A stretch of 64,000 nucleotides of DNA. Origin: an uncultured Ignavibacteria bacterium (lineage in GTDB: Bacteria > Bacteroidota > Ignavibacteria > SZUA-365). The stretch covers positions 23,835 to 87,834 of the forward strand of contig CAJXVM010000020.1 in NCBI GenBank assembly GCA_913061095.1, in the 5' to 3' direction. The notes beneath the pieces were generated by a model. The model was not told the DNA's origin. It worked only from the letters and a program-made list of their open reading frames with translations, and did not search any database. Made by a program: the position numbers and the translations under genes. Of this stretch, positions 46,001 through 54,066 are shown one piece after another; position 1 is the first letter of the stretch, and every line of letters starts with the position of its first letter.

Positions 46001-46810
46001 AACAGTTGCGGCCGCGGGATCGGCGGCGTTGTGAATCACCTGCAGACGCGCCTGCGGGGGAGCGGCGGCAGGAAGCGCGATCACGGTGCCGTCGGGCAGC
46101 GCGGCGAAGAGTCCGAATGCCTCGCCATTCTGATTGTTCGATGGCGAAAGGAAACCGGATGCAAAGACAATTCCTGCGCCACCGGCCAGACCGGACACAT
46201 CCGCGGTAAAGGATGCAACGATGGTGCTGTTGTCACTGGCCGGCGTGATGTCGAGCGTGTAGCTTGCGGGAGCGACAGTGATATATGGAGTCATGTCACC
46301 ATACGCCGCATCGTCGACAAGCGTGCCGACACCGCGTGCGATCACGTCGACCGCAGGAGCATCAGTGGCGCCGTGCAGCACTTTCAGATCCACGTCGGAG
46401 GCGGAACTGCCGCTCTCCAGTGCCATGTCGGTGGAAAACAGCGTGAAGCTGATGTCCTTCATGTCGGGATTGGCGGCGAAATTCGCCGGATTCAGCACGC
46501 CATTGGCAACGGCGATGTAGCTTTTCCCGGCATCGAGGGTGACGTCAAATGTCGTAATGATGTCGCCCGCTGAAGTGCTGTTTCCCGGAGCCACACCGAT
46601 GGAAAGCTGAACGCCCGCGGGAACGTCACCGAAGGCAGTGGCGTCGCGGAACGCGAAATCATCGACGAACATCGATCCGTTGACATAAAGATCAACGACT
46701 GCGGCACCGGGGTCGGCCGCATTGTGAATGACCTGCAGTCGGGCCTGCTGTGCCTGCAGCTGACTGAAGCTGAACAGCAGTGCTATGACAAATGGCACTG
46801 TATATTTCAT
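43001..46810 (-). CDS. Giant secreted DUF4397 repeat protein with T9SS C-terminal domain
   Basis: The 1269-residue protein has a signal peptide (cleavage after LQAQ). Five tandem units of about 231 residues follow. Each begins with ARLQVIHNAADP...VDIY and contains a second related half with VDLKVLHGATDAPAVDV. These are DUF4397 domains, beta-rich modules of unknown function. The C-terminus has a T9SS sorting domain: VQAYPNPARDQ, LMLYDMTGRMVYSI, LTPGMYHLVISTGD. It is probably exported and attached to the cell surface or released, perhaps as an adhesin or structural protein. AGAGAGGT precedes the start. Units 4 and 5 are nearly identical, even at DNA level. Confidence 0.9.
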   Translation of the reverse strand: MKYTVPFVIALLFSFSQLQAQQARLQVIHNAADPGAAVVDLYVNGSMFVDDFAFRDATAFGDVPAGVQLSIGVAPGNSTSAGDIITTFDVTLDAGKSYIAVANGVLNPANFAANPDMKDISFTLFSTDMALESGSSASDVDLKVLHGATDAPAVDVIARGVGTLVDDAAYGDMTPYITVAPASYTLDITPASDNSTIVASFTADVSGLAGGAGIVFASGFLSPSNNQNGEAFGLFAALPDGTVIALPAAAPPQARLQVIHNAADPAAATVDIYLNGSLLLDDFAFRAATPFIDVDANTPLEIGVAPSTSTSANDIIATIPVKFDAGKTYIAVANGVLNPASFAANPDMKDISFTLFTTDMARESGMNASDVDLKVLHGATDAPTVDVIARGVGTLVDDAAYGDMTDYFSVPADSYTLDITPGNDNKTIVASFSADLSSLGGGAGIVLASGFLAPSHNQQGPAFGLFAVLPDGTVIALPEAAGPQARMQIIHNAADPAAEEVDIYVNSSLFINDLAFRAATPFVDVPAGVSLSVGVAPSNSTSAGDIIATFNLTLEAGKTYIAVANGVLDPANFAANPDMNDIAFTLFTTDMGRESGMDAGQVDLKVLHGATDAPAVDVIARGVGTLVDDAAYGDMTDYFSVPADSYMLDITPANDNNTVVATFAADLSGLGGGAAVVFASGFLSPMDNQDGEAFGLFAALPNGNVVTLAAPEPAQARLQVIHNAADPAAAVVDIYLDDALLLDDFAFRTATPFVDVPAEQQLAIGIAPGSSTSVNDVIATINVEFEDGMTYVAVANGVLNPANFAANPDMKDIAFTLISADDGRESGMDAGQVDLKVLHGATDAPAVDVLARDVATLVDDAAYGDFTAYFSVPAASYTLDITPANDNSTIVASYTADLSGLGGGAAVVFASGFLSPMDNQDGEAFGLYAALPDGTVIALPAAVDPMARLQVIHNAADPAAAVVDIYLDDALLLDDFAFRAATPFVDVPAEQQLAIGIAPGSSMSVNDVIATINVEFENGKTYIAVANGVLNPASFSSNPDMKDIAFTLISSDDGRESGMDAGQVDLKVLHGATDAPAVDVIARDVATLVDDAAYGDFTAYFSVPAASYTLDITPANDNGTIVASFTADLSGLGGGAAVVFASGFLSPMDNQDGEAFGLYAALPDGTVLPLSSVTSVERDAAPLPVNAVQAYPNPARDQSNLAFSIREEASVQLMLYDMTGRMVYSIDRGQLAPGNYNTVLNTAQLTPGMYHLVISTGDAAASTTLSVVR
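43285..46750. repeat. Five tandem repeats of about 692-695 bp within the DUF4397 gene
   Basis: The DNA encoding the start of each unit (RLQVIH) recurs near 46749, 46054, 45360, 44667 and 43975, about 692-695 bp apart. The units nearest the 3' end of the gene (about 43285-43975 and 43975-44667) are the most alike, with long stretches differing by only a few bases, which suggests recent duplication or gene conversion. Confidence 0.85.
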
Positions 46811-46988
46811 TGTGATACCTCTCTGGATATTGTACGGTAAGTGTTCAGTGAAACTGTAATCATAGTTTGGATATGGCTAGAAAAATATTGTAAAAACTGA
46901 GACAAAAGCACAACATGGGGCCTTGATGGAGAAGTTCCCCCCGCGGTCGCTTTTTTTTGCGTATTCCGGGAAATCGTATTTTCACGCG

Positions 46989-47993
46989 ATGAAGATCCTC
47001 GTTCTCCGCCGGCACAATCATGTCGGCGACATGCTGTGTTCACTCCCGCTGTTTGCTGCAATCCGCAGGCGATGGCCCTCTGCCCGGATATCCCTCCTGG
47101 CGACTCCGACGCGTTATCCCGTTCCCATCCTGGATCTCAATCCCTATCTCGACGAACTCAGCTATTATAGAAAGGGATCGGTCCGCGAGGTCTTTCACGC
47201 GCAGAAGGAACTCAGAATGCGCCGCTTCGATGTGGCGTTCGTGCCGTCGACGGTCGGTGTATCCCGCACCTCCCATCTGACGGCGCGTCTTACCGGAGCA
47301 CCCCTGCGCGTTGGTGTCCGGTCGATCGACGGTGTGATAAATCCTTCGCGGCATATGCTGACCGAAGCGGTGGACATGACGTGGGTGAGCGATCAGGTAC
47401 ATCAGATGGATCGCAATCTCCAGATCGCCGAAGCCGCCGGATGCACCCTGCAGCGAAACGAGCTGGAAAAACTCTCCCTTGATGAAACCGATCAGGGGCG
47501 CGCGCAGGCGGAACGTTTCCTTGCACGCTTCGAGGAGGGGTTGGCTTTGATCGGCGTACACCCCGGCGCGGGGAAACCGCAGAACGTATGGCCCACCGAA
47601 CGCTTCGCCGCGGTACTGCGAACACTGTACGCGCGGCACCACTTCGGTGTCGTCATCACATCCGGTGCGTTGGACGCCCGGCAGGTGCATGCGCTCGCAT
47701 TCGAACTCGGCGAAGCAGACATCCCGTTCCACGTGCTGGACAGCGCACCGGTGCCGATGCTCTCATCCGTCATGCGTCGGCTGAAGCTTTACCTCTGCAA
47801 TGATACTGGCACAATGCACATCGCCGCGTTTTCGGGCTGTCGAACGGTCTCGCTGTTCGGTCCAACGCACGCATGGGAGTGGGCGCCGCGGGGACAGCGG
47901 CATCGCGTTGTGGAATCGGAAACGGGGGAGATGGATGCCATCCCTGCCGCAGAGGTGGAGGATGCGAGCCTGGATCTGTTGGATTGTGAATGA
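46989..47993 (+). CDS. Glycosyltransferase family 9 (heptosyltransferase-like)
   Basis: The 334-residue protein begins MKILVLRRHNHVGDMLCSLPLF, the typical GT9 start, so I place the start at ATG 46989 rather than the in-frame ATG at 46923. The C-terminal half has LIGVHPGAGKPQNVWPTERFA and CNDTGTMHIAAFSGCRTVSLFGPT, the ADP-heptose binding region of LPS heptosyltransferases. It probably adds a sugar to the LPS core or another envelope glycan. It is divergent from the DUF4397 gene across a 178-bp AT-rich gap and converges on rsmB with only 4 bases between. Confidence 0.9.
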   Translation: MKILVLRRHNHVGDMLCSLPLFAAIRRRWPSARISLLATPTRYPVPILDLNPYLDELSYYRKGSVREVFHAQKELRMRRFDVAFVPSTVGVSRTSHLTARLTGAPLRVGVRSIDGVINPSRHMLTEAVDMTWVSDQVHQMDRNLQIAEAAGCTLQRNELEKLSLDETDQGRAQAERFLARFEEGLALIGVHPGAGKPQNVWPTERFAAVLRTLYARHHFGVVITSGALDARQVHALAFELGEADIPFHVLDSAPVPMLSSVMRRLKLYLCNDTGTMHIAAFSGCRTVSLFGPTHAWEWAPRGQRHRVVESETGEMDAIPAAEVEDASLDLLDCE

Positions 47994-47997
47994 TGCG

Positions 47998-49425
47998 TCA
48001 GCCGCAGCGCCGCAGGCGGGCCACGAAGTAGCCGTCGGAATCGAGCAGGGATGGAGGAATGGTCCACATGAACACATCCGCGGAAATGGGAGGATGAAAG
48101 CCGGCATCTTCGAATACCGCAGGGAGGGGATCGCCCGTGAAGGAAGCTTCGGTCGAAAGGAAACGCTCGATCACCTGTCGATTCTCCTGCGGAAGCATTG
48201 AACAGGTGGCATACACCAGGGTACCGCCGGACCGTACATGCCGCGCACTGTTATGCAGGATGTCGAACTGTCGGCGCGCGAGACGCTCGACGGTGCGGGG
48301 ACGCAGACGCCATTTAAGAGCGGGATTACGCCTCAGTGTGCCGGCGCCCGAACAGGGAGCATCCACCATGACGACATCGAAACGCGCGGCGGCGGGAAAT
48401 GGCTCAGTGGGATCCTGCGCATCGCCGCGAGGAGTGACGGCGAGCGTGCGCAGACTGCGCAGATCCAGGCGCGACGCGCGCTGTCGCAGTCCTCGCAGCT
48501 TATTGCGCTCGATATCGCTGGCGAGCAGCGTGCCGCTGTCACGCATCATGCCTGCCAGCTGCATGGTCTTCCCGCCGCCGCCCGCGCAGACATCGTACAC
48601 GCGCGCACCCGCGCGTGCGCCGGTCGCCATCGCGATGACCTGGCTTCCCGCATCTTGTACCTCGAAACAGCCCTCTTTGTAGAGGCCGAGTTCGGTCAGC
48701 GCCGTGCGCTCGGTGACGGTTACGGCGTCAGGCAGTGCCGGATGCGGCCGCGCTTCAAATCCTTCATCACCGAGCAGCAGCAGGAGGCGTTCACGTGAGC
48801 ATCGCAGCGTGTTGGTCCGCAGCGTCAGCGGTGCCGCGTGCAGAAACGCCGCACCGTAATCCGCGATCTCGTCATCGGAGAAAGCCGGTTCGGCATCCCG
48901 CCAGGATGCGACCATCCAGTCCGGCAGCGACCAGCGGACACCGGGAGAATTATTTTTCGCCGCGATGCTCACGGCACCGCTGAGCACCGCCTCCGCGGTG
49001 GTATCGCCATCCCCGGCGAGCATGCGGCACGCGGCATCCTCGAGCATTTCCTTATCAGCGGCAGATGCGAGTTCGTTCGGAAGCGGCAATGGCGGATTGA
49101 ACGGTGAAGTGTTCGGAAGAGCCAGAAGGATGGATGCGGCGAGTGCTTCGGCCGACATGGCGGCATCGATGCGGGGATCGACATCTCTATATGCATCATC
49201 GCTGCCGCATGCCATGCGCACCGCGGTAGCGGCGGGACGCCAGCAGCGCAGCACATGATGCGCCGTGGAGGATATCAGCGCCTTCTCCGCGGTATCGAAT
49301 CGCTTCCGGCCGTGAAGGAATTCGGATGTCAGAGCGCGCGGCGGCTGCGACGACTTGAGCAGCAGGCGGACCAGTTCCGCTGCCTGCGCGAGCAGTATAT
49401 CGAGACGTTCAGGCTGCAGGGTCAC
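47998..49425 (-). CDS. rsmB: RsmB/NOL1/NSUN family rRNA (cytosine-5) methyltransferase
   Basis: The C-terminal domain is a SAM-dependent m5C methyltransferase: VYDVCAGGGGKTMQLAGMM binds SAM, and the two cysteines are in VDAPCSGAGTLRRNP and YATCSMLPQENRQ. The SDIERNKLRGL segment also fits. The N-terminal NusB-like region is poorly conserved. At 475 residues it is slightly longer than E. coli RsmB. RsmB methylates C967 of 16S rRNA; the exact target here is inferred. Its start overlaps the TDO stop by 4 bases (ATGA), which makes it the last gene of the kynurenine operon although its function is unrelated. Confidence 0.88.
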   Translation of the reverse strand: MTLQPERLDILLAQAAELVRLLLKSSQPPRALTSEFLHGRKRFDTAEKALISSTAHHVLRCWRPAATAVRMACGSDDAYRDVDPRIDAAMSAEALAASILLALPNTSPFNPPLPLPNELASAADKEMLEDAACRMLAGDGDTTAEAVLSGAVSIAAKNNSPGVRWSLPDWMVASWRDAEPAFSDDEIADYGAAFLHAAPLTLRTNTLRCSRERLLLLLGDEGFEARPHPALPDAVTVTERTALTELGLYKEGCFEVQDAGSQVIAMATGARAGARVYDVCAGGGGKTMQLAGMMRDSGTLLASDIERNKLRGLRQRASRLDLRSLRTLAVTPRGDAQDPTEPFPAAARFDVVMVDAPCSGAGTLRRNPALKWRLRPRTVERLARRQFDILHNSARHVRSGGTLVYATCSMLPQENRQVIERFLSTEASFTGDPLPAVFEDAGFHPPISADVFMWTIPPSLLDSDGYFVARLRRCG

Positions 49426-50522
49426 GGTGCATCGGTTGTATGAACGAAGCCCAGCCGGCGCCGGACATCCTCCGGCAGCGTCGGCAGGACACGCCGCGGT
49501 ATGAGAAACGTCGAGAGATTTGTCAGGTCACGGAAGATGCGGTGACTTTCGGCGGTGGACTTGAGATACTGGTATCCCGATGATCCGCCGGTGCCGATCT
49601 TCGTGCCGATCATGCGATGCACCATCAGCGCGTGGCGGTACCGCCAGGTGGTGAACAGCTCATCAATATCTACTAGCGACGCCAGCAGACGATGCGGCAT
49701 GGTGAGTATCGGTTGGTCGCGGTAGAGGGAGATGAACAGGGCCGCCAGCGTCGCGCGGTGACTCAGCCGGCGCTGTCCCTCCTGCTGCAGCGCAGCGTGT
49801 TTTGCAGGATCAAACATCGCGTCGAAATGCTCGGCAGTGCGGGCATGCTCGTGGATCTGCTGCACTTTCTCTTCATCGCTGAGTGTGGGGTTCCCCTCGA
49901 TGACGCTCCGATCGTGCTCGAGCATGTCATGAACCGCGGCACGGTAGCGCTCCCAGAAGCGGAAGGAATCGGACTCGAGAAAGGGCGTACGTTCGAGCCA
50001 GTGCTCGAGGGCGGCGAACAGCGAGGTCTCCTGCTCCGCCGCGATGAGCGCATCGCGATGCTCCACGGACACACGGCTGTGATAGGCGGCGTGATTGTAA
50101 CGCAGGCGCGTGTCGGACTGCAGTCCCAGCCTGATCTCCACCAGGCGGAACTGAATGCTCTGGAATCCCGAGGCGGGGAAAAGGTAGTCGCGGAAATCGA
50201 GGAAGTCCAGCGGCGTCATGGTCTCGAGCACGCGCAGCTGGTCGATGAGGATCTTCTGTATCTCGATGACGCGCTGCAGGCGCGATACGCACACACCGAT
50301 ATGCCTCTCCTGCACGGGATCCTCCGAAAGGAGCGCGATGACTGAATCGATCTCGAAGAGAACCTGCTTGAACCAGAGTTCGTAGGCCTGGTGCACAATG
50401 ATGAACAGCATTTCATCGTGCGCGGGATCGCCATATTCCTCGCTCTTTCGATGCTGGCTGTCAAGCAGGCGGTCGAGTTCCAGGTATTCCGAGTAGTACA
50501 GCGGTGGATAGGGTTTGTCCAT
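49422..50522 (-). CDS. kynA: Tryptophan 2,3-dioxygenase
   Basis: This haem enzyme opens the indole ring of tryptophan to give N-formylkynurenine, the first step of the pathway. The 366-residue chain has DEMLFIIVHQAYELWFKQ with the distal His, DYLFPASGFQSIQFR with the substrate Arg, and WRYRHALMVHRMIGTKIGTG with the haem-binding His. SSGYQYLKST follows. The protein is longer than some bacterial TDOs and close to the animal and Bacteroidota forms. AAAGGAA precedes the start, 16 bases after the KMO stop. It is the last catabolic gene of the operon. Confidence 0.95.
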   Translation of the reverse strand: MDKPYPPLYYSEYLELDRLLDSQHRKSEEYGDPAHDEMLFIIVHQAYELWFKQVLFEIDSVIALLSEDPVQERHIGVCVSRLQRVIEIQKILIDQLRVLETMTPLDFLDFRDYLFPASGFQSIQFRLVEIRLGLQSDTRLRYNHAAYHSRVSVEHRDALIAAEQETSLFAALEHWLERTPFLESDSFRFWERYRAAVHDMLEHDRSVIEGNPTLSDEEKVQQIHEHARTAEHFDAMFDPAKHAALQQEGQRRLSHRATLAALFISLYRDQPILTMPHRLLASLVDIDELFTTWRYRHALMVHRMIGTKIGTGGSSGYQYLKSTAESHRIFRDLTNLSTFLIPRRVLPTLPEDVRRRLGFVHTTDAP

Positions 50523-50538
50523 GCGTTCCTTTCTGCTG

Positions 50539-51921
50539 TCAGTTCATGTCGATGGCGTCTTCCGCGTAGGGACGCAGCCGGGAATGGATGAGCTCTTCCG
50601 CGGCGCTGAAATCGATCGCATCGAGTGTTTCGCACCCGGCGGTAATCTGTTCGAGAATCTCCTGCTGAATACGTCCGCGTTCAAGCGCGACGGCGTACGG
50701 TGTGCGATGGAAGGTGACCATGGAGTATTTCGGAATGAAGTACTCCGGGAATCGCTCCTCGCATGCGAGACCGACCTGCTTCTGAAAGAGGAAGCGCTCG
50801 TCGGCAACACTGTCGCGCATCTCGATGAAATTCTCCAGCGCAAGATCGGCGATGGCGTCGGCATTGGCCTTCCGGCGTTCCTGGTAAACATGAAACACGC
50901 GATCCCAGTCTGTTCCGAACTCGCCGATGACCTCATTGAGTACCGTGCAGTCCTCGAACGCGCAGTTCATGCCCTGTCCGTAGAATGGCACGATGGCATG
51001 CGCGGCGTCGCCCAGCAGCGCGGCCATCCCGCCCACATGCCAGGGGTAGCAGCGTACAGTGCCCAGCGGAGCGGTGGGATTGTGTTCGAAGTCTTCGATG
51101 AGCGTGGGCATCAGTGGCAGGACATCGGGGAATTCACGCTCGAAAAAGATACGGACACTCTCAGCGTCGTGCAGTGAAGCGAAACTCGTTTCCCCCTCGT
51201 GCTGGAGGAACAGGGTGCAGGTAAAGCTTCCATCCGGATTCGGCAGCGCAATGAGCATGAAGGATCGGCGCGGCCAGATGTGCAGCGCATTGCGCTCGAG
51301 ACGATGCGTGCCGTCTCCGGCGGGAGGAATATGGAGTTCCTTGTACCCGTGTTCGAGATACTCCTGCGAAAAATTGAAGCGCCCCTTGCGCTGCATTGCC
51401 ATACGAATGGGCGAACCGGCGCCGTCGGTCGCAATCACGGTGTCTCCGCTACGGGAGTACGGTTTCCCGGACTCTTCGTCGGTAAACTGAACGGCGCCCA
51501 TGGAAAAATCCATGCCCTCGCAGCGCTGCCGGAAATGCATGTGCACATGCTCATGCTCGTCGGCGAGATCCATGAGGCGGCGGTTCAGTTCTCCGCGCGA
51601 TACAGAGTAGATAACTTCCCGCTCATCCCTGCCGTAGGGCTGAAAGGTCAGCGTGCCGTCCACGGCATGCATCATCCGCCCGCGCATCGGAATGGCAAGC
51701 TCCATGATCTGCTCGGAGAGACCGACTTCCCGAAGCGCGTGAATGCCGCGGGTGGACAGCGCGAGGTTGATCGAGCGACCCGCGCTGATGCGCGCATGCC
51801 GCATGTCGGGACGCCGCTCGAAGACATCCACGGCGAATCCCCGCTGCGCGAGATACACCGACAGAAGCGAGCCGGCGAGTCCGGCCCCGACGAGAAGAAT
51901 GTGCTGCTGATGGTCGGCCAT
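50539..51921 (-). CDS. kmo: Kynurenine 3-monooxygenase (FAD-dependent)
   Basis: The enzyme hydroxylates L-kynurenine to 3-hydroxykynurenine with NADPH and oxygen. The 460-residue protein has the FAD-binding motif LVGAGLAGSLLSVYLAQRG, then SAGRSINLALSTRG, characteristic of KMO, and the second FAD motif LLGDAAHAIVPFYGQGMN. The C-terminal helix region of KMO is present. It lies 21 bases after the kynureninase stop and upstream of TDO. Placing KMO before TDO in the operon is the reverse of the reaction order. Confidence 0.95.
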   Translation of the reverse strand: MADHQQHILLVGAGLAGSLLSVYLAQRGFAVDVFERRPDMRHARISAGRSINLALSTRGIHALREVGLSEQIMELAIPMRGRMMHAVDGTLTFQPYGRDEREVIYSVSRGELNRRLMDLADEHEHVHMHFRQRCEGMDFSMGAVQFTDEESGKPYSRSGDTVIATDGAGSPIRMAMQRKGRFNFSQEYLEHGYKELHIPPAGDGTHRLERNALHIWPRRSFMLIALPNPDGSFTCTLFLQHEGETSFASLHDAESVRIFFEREFPDVLPLMPTLIEDFEHNPTAPLGTVRCYPWHVGGMAALLGDAAHAIVPFYGQGMNCAFEDCTVLNEVIGEFGTDWDRVFHVYQERRKANADAIADLALENFIEMRDSVADERFLFQKQVGLACEERFPEYFIPKYSMVTFHRTPYAVALERGRIQQEILEQITAGCETLDAIDFSAAEELIHSRLRPYAEDAIDMN

Positions 51922-51942
51922 GATGCTGCTCCGTTCTCGTTG

Positions 51943-53223
51943 TCAGTCCGTGTCGGCAAAGAATGCGTGGAAGATTTCCGCGAAGCGCCGTACTTCATCG
52001 AACGTGTTGTAGAGTGGCGTGGGAGCCACACGGATGACGTCGGGCTCGCGCCAGTCGCAGATAACACCCTCTGCCGCGAGATGACGGAAGAGATCGTGAC
52101 CGCCCTCGCGGACGCGCAGCGACAGCTGGCAGCCGCGCTGCTCCGGTTCTCCGGGTGTAAGGATGCTCCACGATGGATGCGCCCGCTCGAAAAGCAGCGA
52201 TTCCATGTAGCCGGTCAGCTGCAGGCTTTTCTCGCGCAGACGATCCATCCCGGCCGCGGCGAATTGATCCATCGACGCGCGCAGGGCCGCGAGGGGAAGG
52301 ATAGCGGGATTGCTCAGCTGCCAGCCCTCCGCGCCGGGCATGGGATGAAAATGCGGAGGCATTGCGAAACGGGTCGATGCGTCGTGGCCCCACCAGCCGG
52401 CGAAACGCGGGAGATCGGGACGCTCGGCGTAGCGTTCGTGCACAAAGCACGCGGCCGTGCTGCCCGGACCGCCATTGAGATACTTGTACGAGCACCATGC
52501 GGCGAAATCGACACCCCAGTCGTGAAGACGCAGCGGCACGTTCCCGGCCGCATGCGCGAGGTCCATACCGACCGTGATGCCCGCTTCCCGCGCCGCGGCG
52601 GTGATGCCAGCGATGTCAAAACACTGTCCGTTGTAGTAGTTCACCCCGCCGAGCAGCAGCAGCGCCGCGTCATCCCGGTGTCGATCGATGGTCTCGAATA
52701 TCGTGTCGCTGGAAAAACGTCCATCCTCACCAAGCGGAATTTCCACGATGGCATTCTCCGGATCGAAGCCGTGGAAGCGGGCCTGCGAGGCGACGGCGTA
52801 CTGGTCGGAAGGAAAGGCCTTCTCTTCGGTGATGATGCGCCAGCGCTCCTGAGTGGGACGATAGAAGCTCACCATGAGCAGATGCAGGTTGACGGTCAGT
52901 GTATTCATGACCACGACCTCCTGCGGGAGGGCGCCGACAAGCGCCGCCGTTTGTTCGCGCAGCAGCTCGTGATACGGCATCCAGGGATGCCGGGCGCGGA
53001 AGTGTCCCTCCACGCCGAGCGAGGCCCAGTCCTGCAGTTCCTCCTCGACATACTGCTTCGCATTCTTCGGCTGCAGACCGAGTGAATTTCCGCAGAAGTA
53101 GATCTGCGGCTCACCCTCCGGCGTCAGCGGCAGGTGAAACTGCCCGCGGAAATGCCGCAGCGGATCGTCAGCGTCCATCTGTGCTGCGTACTGTGAATCA
53201 TGAACGGGTTTTTGAGGTGTCAT
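51943..53223 (-). CDS. kynU: Kynureninase
   Basis: This PLP enzyme hydrolyses 3-hydroxykynurenine (or kynurenine) to 3-hydroxyanthranilate (or anthranilate) and alanine. The 426-residue chain starts with the typical YFCGNSLGLQPKNA. Then come NTLTVNLHLLMVSFYRP, DLAHAAGNVPL and the PLP lysine in CSYKYLNGGPG. RVAPTPLYNTFDEV near the end is also typical. With KMO present, the likely substrate is 3-hydroxykynurenine. The gene lies between the cyclase-family and KMO genes with gaps of 21 bases on both sides. Confidence 0.96.
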   Translation of the reverse strand: MTPQKPVHDSQYAAQMDADDPLRHFRGQFHLPLTPEGEPQIYFCGNSLGLQPKNAKQYVEEELQDWASLGVEGHFRARHPWMPYHELLREQTAALVGALPQEVVVMNTLTVNLHLLMVSFYRPTQERWRIITEEKAFPSDQYAVASQARFHGFDPENAIVEIPLGEDGRFSSDTIFETIDRHRDDAALLLLGGVNYYNGQCFDIAGITAAAREAGITVGMDLAHAAGNVPLRLHDWGVDFAAWCSYKYLNGGPGSTAACFVHERYAERPDLPRFAGWWGHDASTRFAMPPHFHPMPGAEGWQLSNPAILPLAALRASMDQFAAAGMDRLREKSLQLTGYMESLLFERAHPSWSILTPGEPEQRGCQLSLRVREGGHDLFRHLAAEGVICDWREPDVIRVAPTPLYNTFDEVRRFAEIFHAFFADTD

Positions 53224-53244
53224 GGAATCTGAATCGTGAATGTT

Positions 53245-54066
53245 TCAAATAGTTGCGCTCACTCCGAACACCACCGGTCTGCTCGGCGCCGCATCGGCCA
53301 CGAACGGCGCGATCTGGAGGTCGAGCAGGTAACGTCCGTCGGGGATGCCGTTGGGAACGTAGATCAGCTCGGTGACGGTGCGCATGGAATGCCGCGCGGG
53401 ATCCACGTCGTGACTGCCCTGTTCGACTTCCCAGAAGAGGTGATGCGCGCTGAGTCGTCCTTCGTCGCCGGCCCGGTCGAGCGAGGGGATGTCCGCGAGC
53501 AGGTGTTCGACGCCGAGCGCGTTGACCGCGTGCATGGCCTCGATGCTCAAAAACGGAGCCGGTTCGTTCGCATACTGCCGGCTGCGTTTCGCGCGGTCGT
53601 TTGGCAGCGTGCGGATGATCAGCGCCTCGAGGAATGCCGGGTCGGCGTCGGCGAGCGCCTGCTGCAGCGCGGCCGACGTGATGATGCGATCTTCTTCCTC
53701 CTTCACCAGCGCGTAGGATTCCGGCGAATGCATCGCTTCTTCCGGTGTTACCGAGACGATCATCGCGGGAAGCAGCCCCGGCTGCAGCACGCTGTCCACC
53801 GCGATGCGTTCATGTGCGATGTGTCCAACGCACTCGGTGTGCGTGCCGTTGCAGTGCGGCGTCAGGGTGACGGTCTCGAAATTGCAGCCGCCGCCGAGAC
53901 GCGTGTCCCCGATGAATCCGCCGTCTTCGTAATGCCGCGAAGTCGCGCGCGGGACGCCGTATGCGTTTGGCTGGGGACCATCGAAGTGCAGCGGGATGGC
54001 GATACTGCGGCCGTTGGCGAGATCCGCGGTGTATTCCCGCTCACCGATGCGGATGCGGGCGTTCAT
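53245..54066 (-). CDS. Cyclase-family protein, probable N-formylkynurenine formamidase (KynB-like)
   Basis: KynB-type formamidases belong to the metal-dependent cyclase family and hydrolyse N-formylkynurenine. The 273-residue protein has the metal-binding block as TPHCNGTHTECVGH, a variant of HxGTHxDxPxH with Glu for Asp and no Pro. A later DIPSLDRAGDEGR...HHLFWE segment is present. It is longer than KynB of pseudomonads (about 210 residues). Its place between ACMSD and kynureninase, with a 4-base overlap with the ACMSD stop, makes it the only formamidase candidate here. Assignment rests partly on context. Confidence 0.72.
   Translation of the reverse strand: MNARIRIGEREYTADLANGRSIAIPLHFDGPQPNAYGVPRATSRHYEDGGFIGDTRLGGGCNFETVTLTPHCNGTHTECVGHIAHERIAVDSVLQPGLLPAMIVSVTPEEAMHSPESYALVKEEEDRIITSAALQQALADADPAFLEALIIRTLPNDRAKRSRQYANEPAPFLSIEAMHAVNALGVEHLLADIPSLDRAGDEGRLSAHHLFWEVEQGSHDVDPARHSMRTVTELIYVPNGIPDGRYLLDLQIAPFVADAAPSRPVVFGVSATI

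Noticed and set aside
49692..53085. Long plus-strand reading frames opposite kynA, kmo and kynU
   Set aside because: The minus-strand proteins are unambiguous family members covering the same DNA; the plus-strand frames show no motifs.
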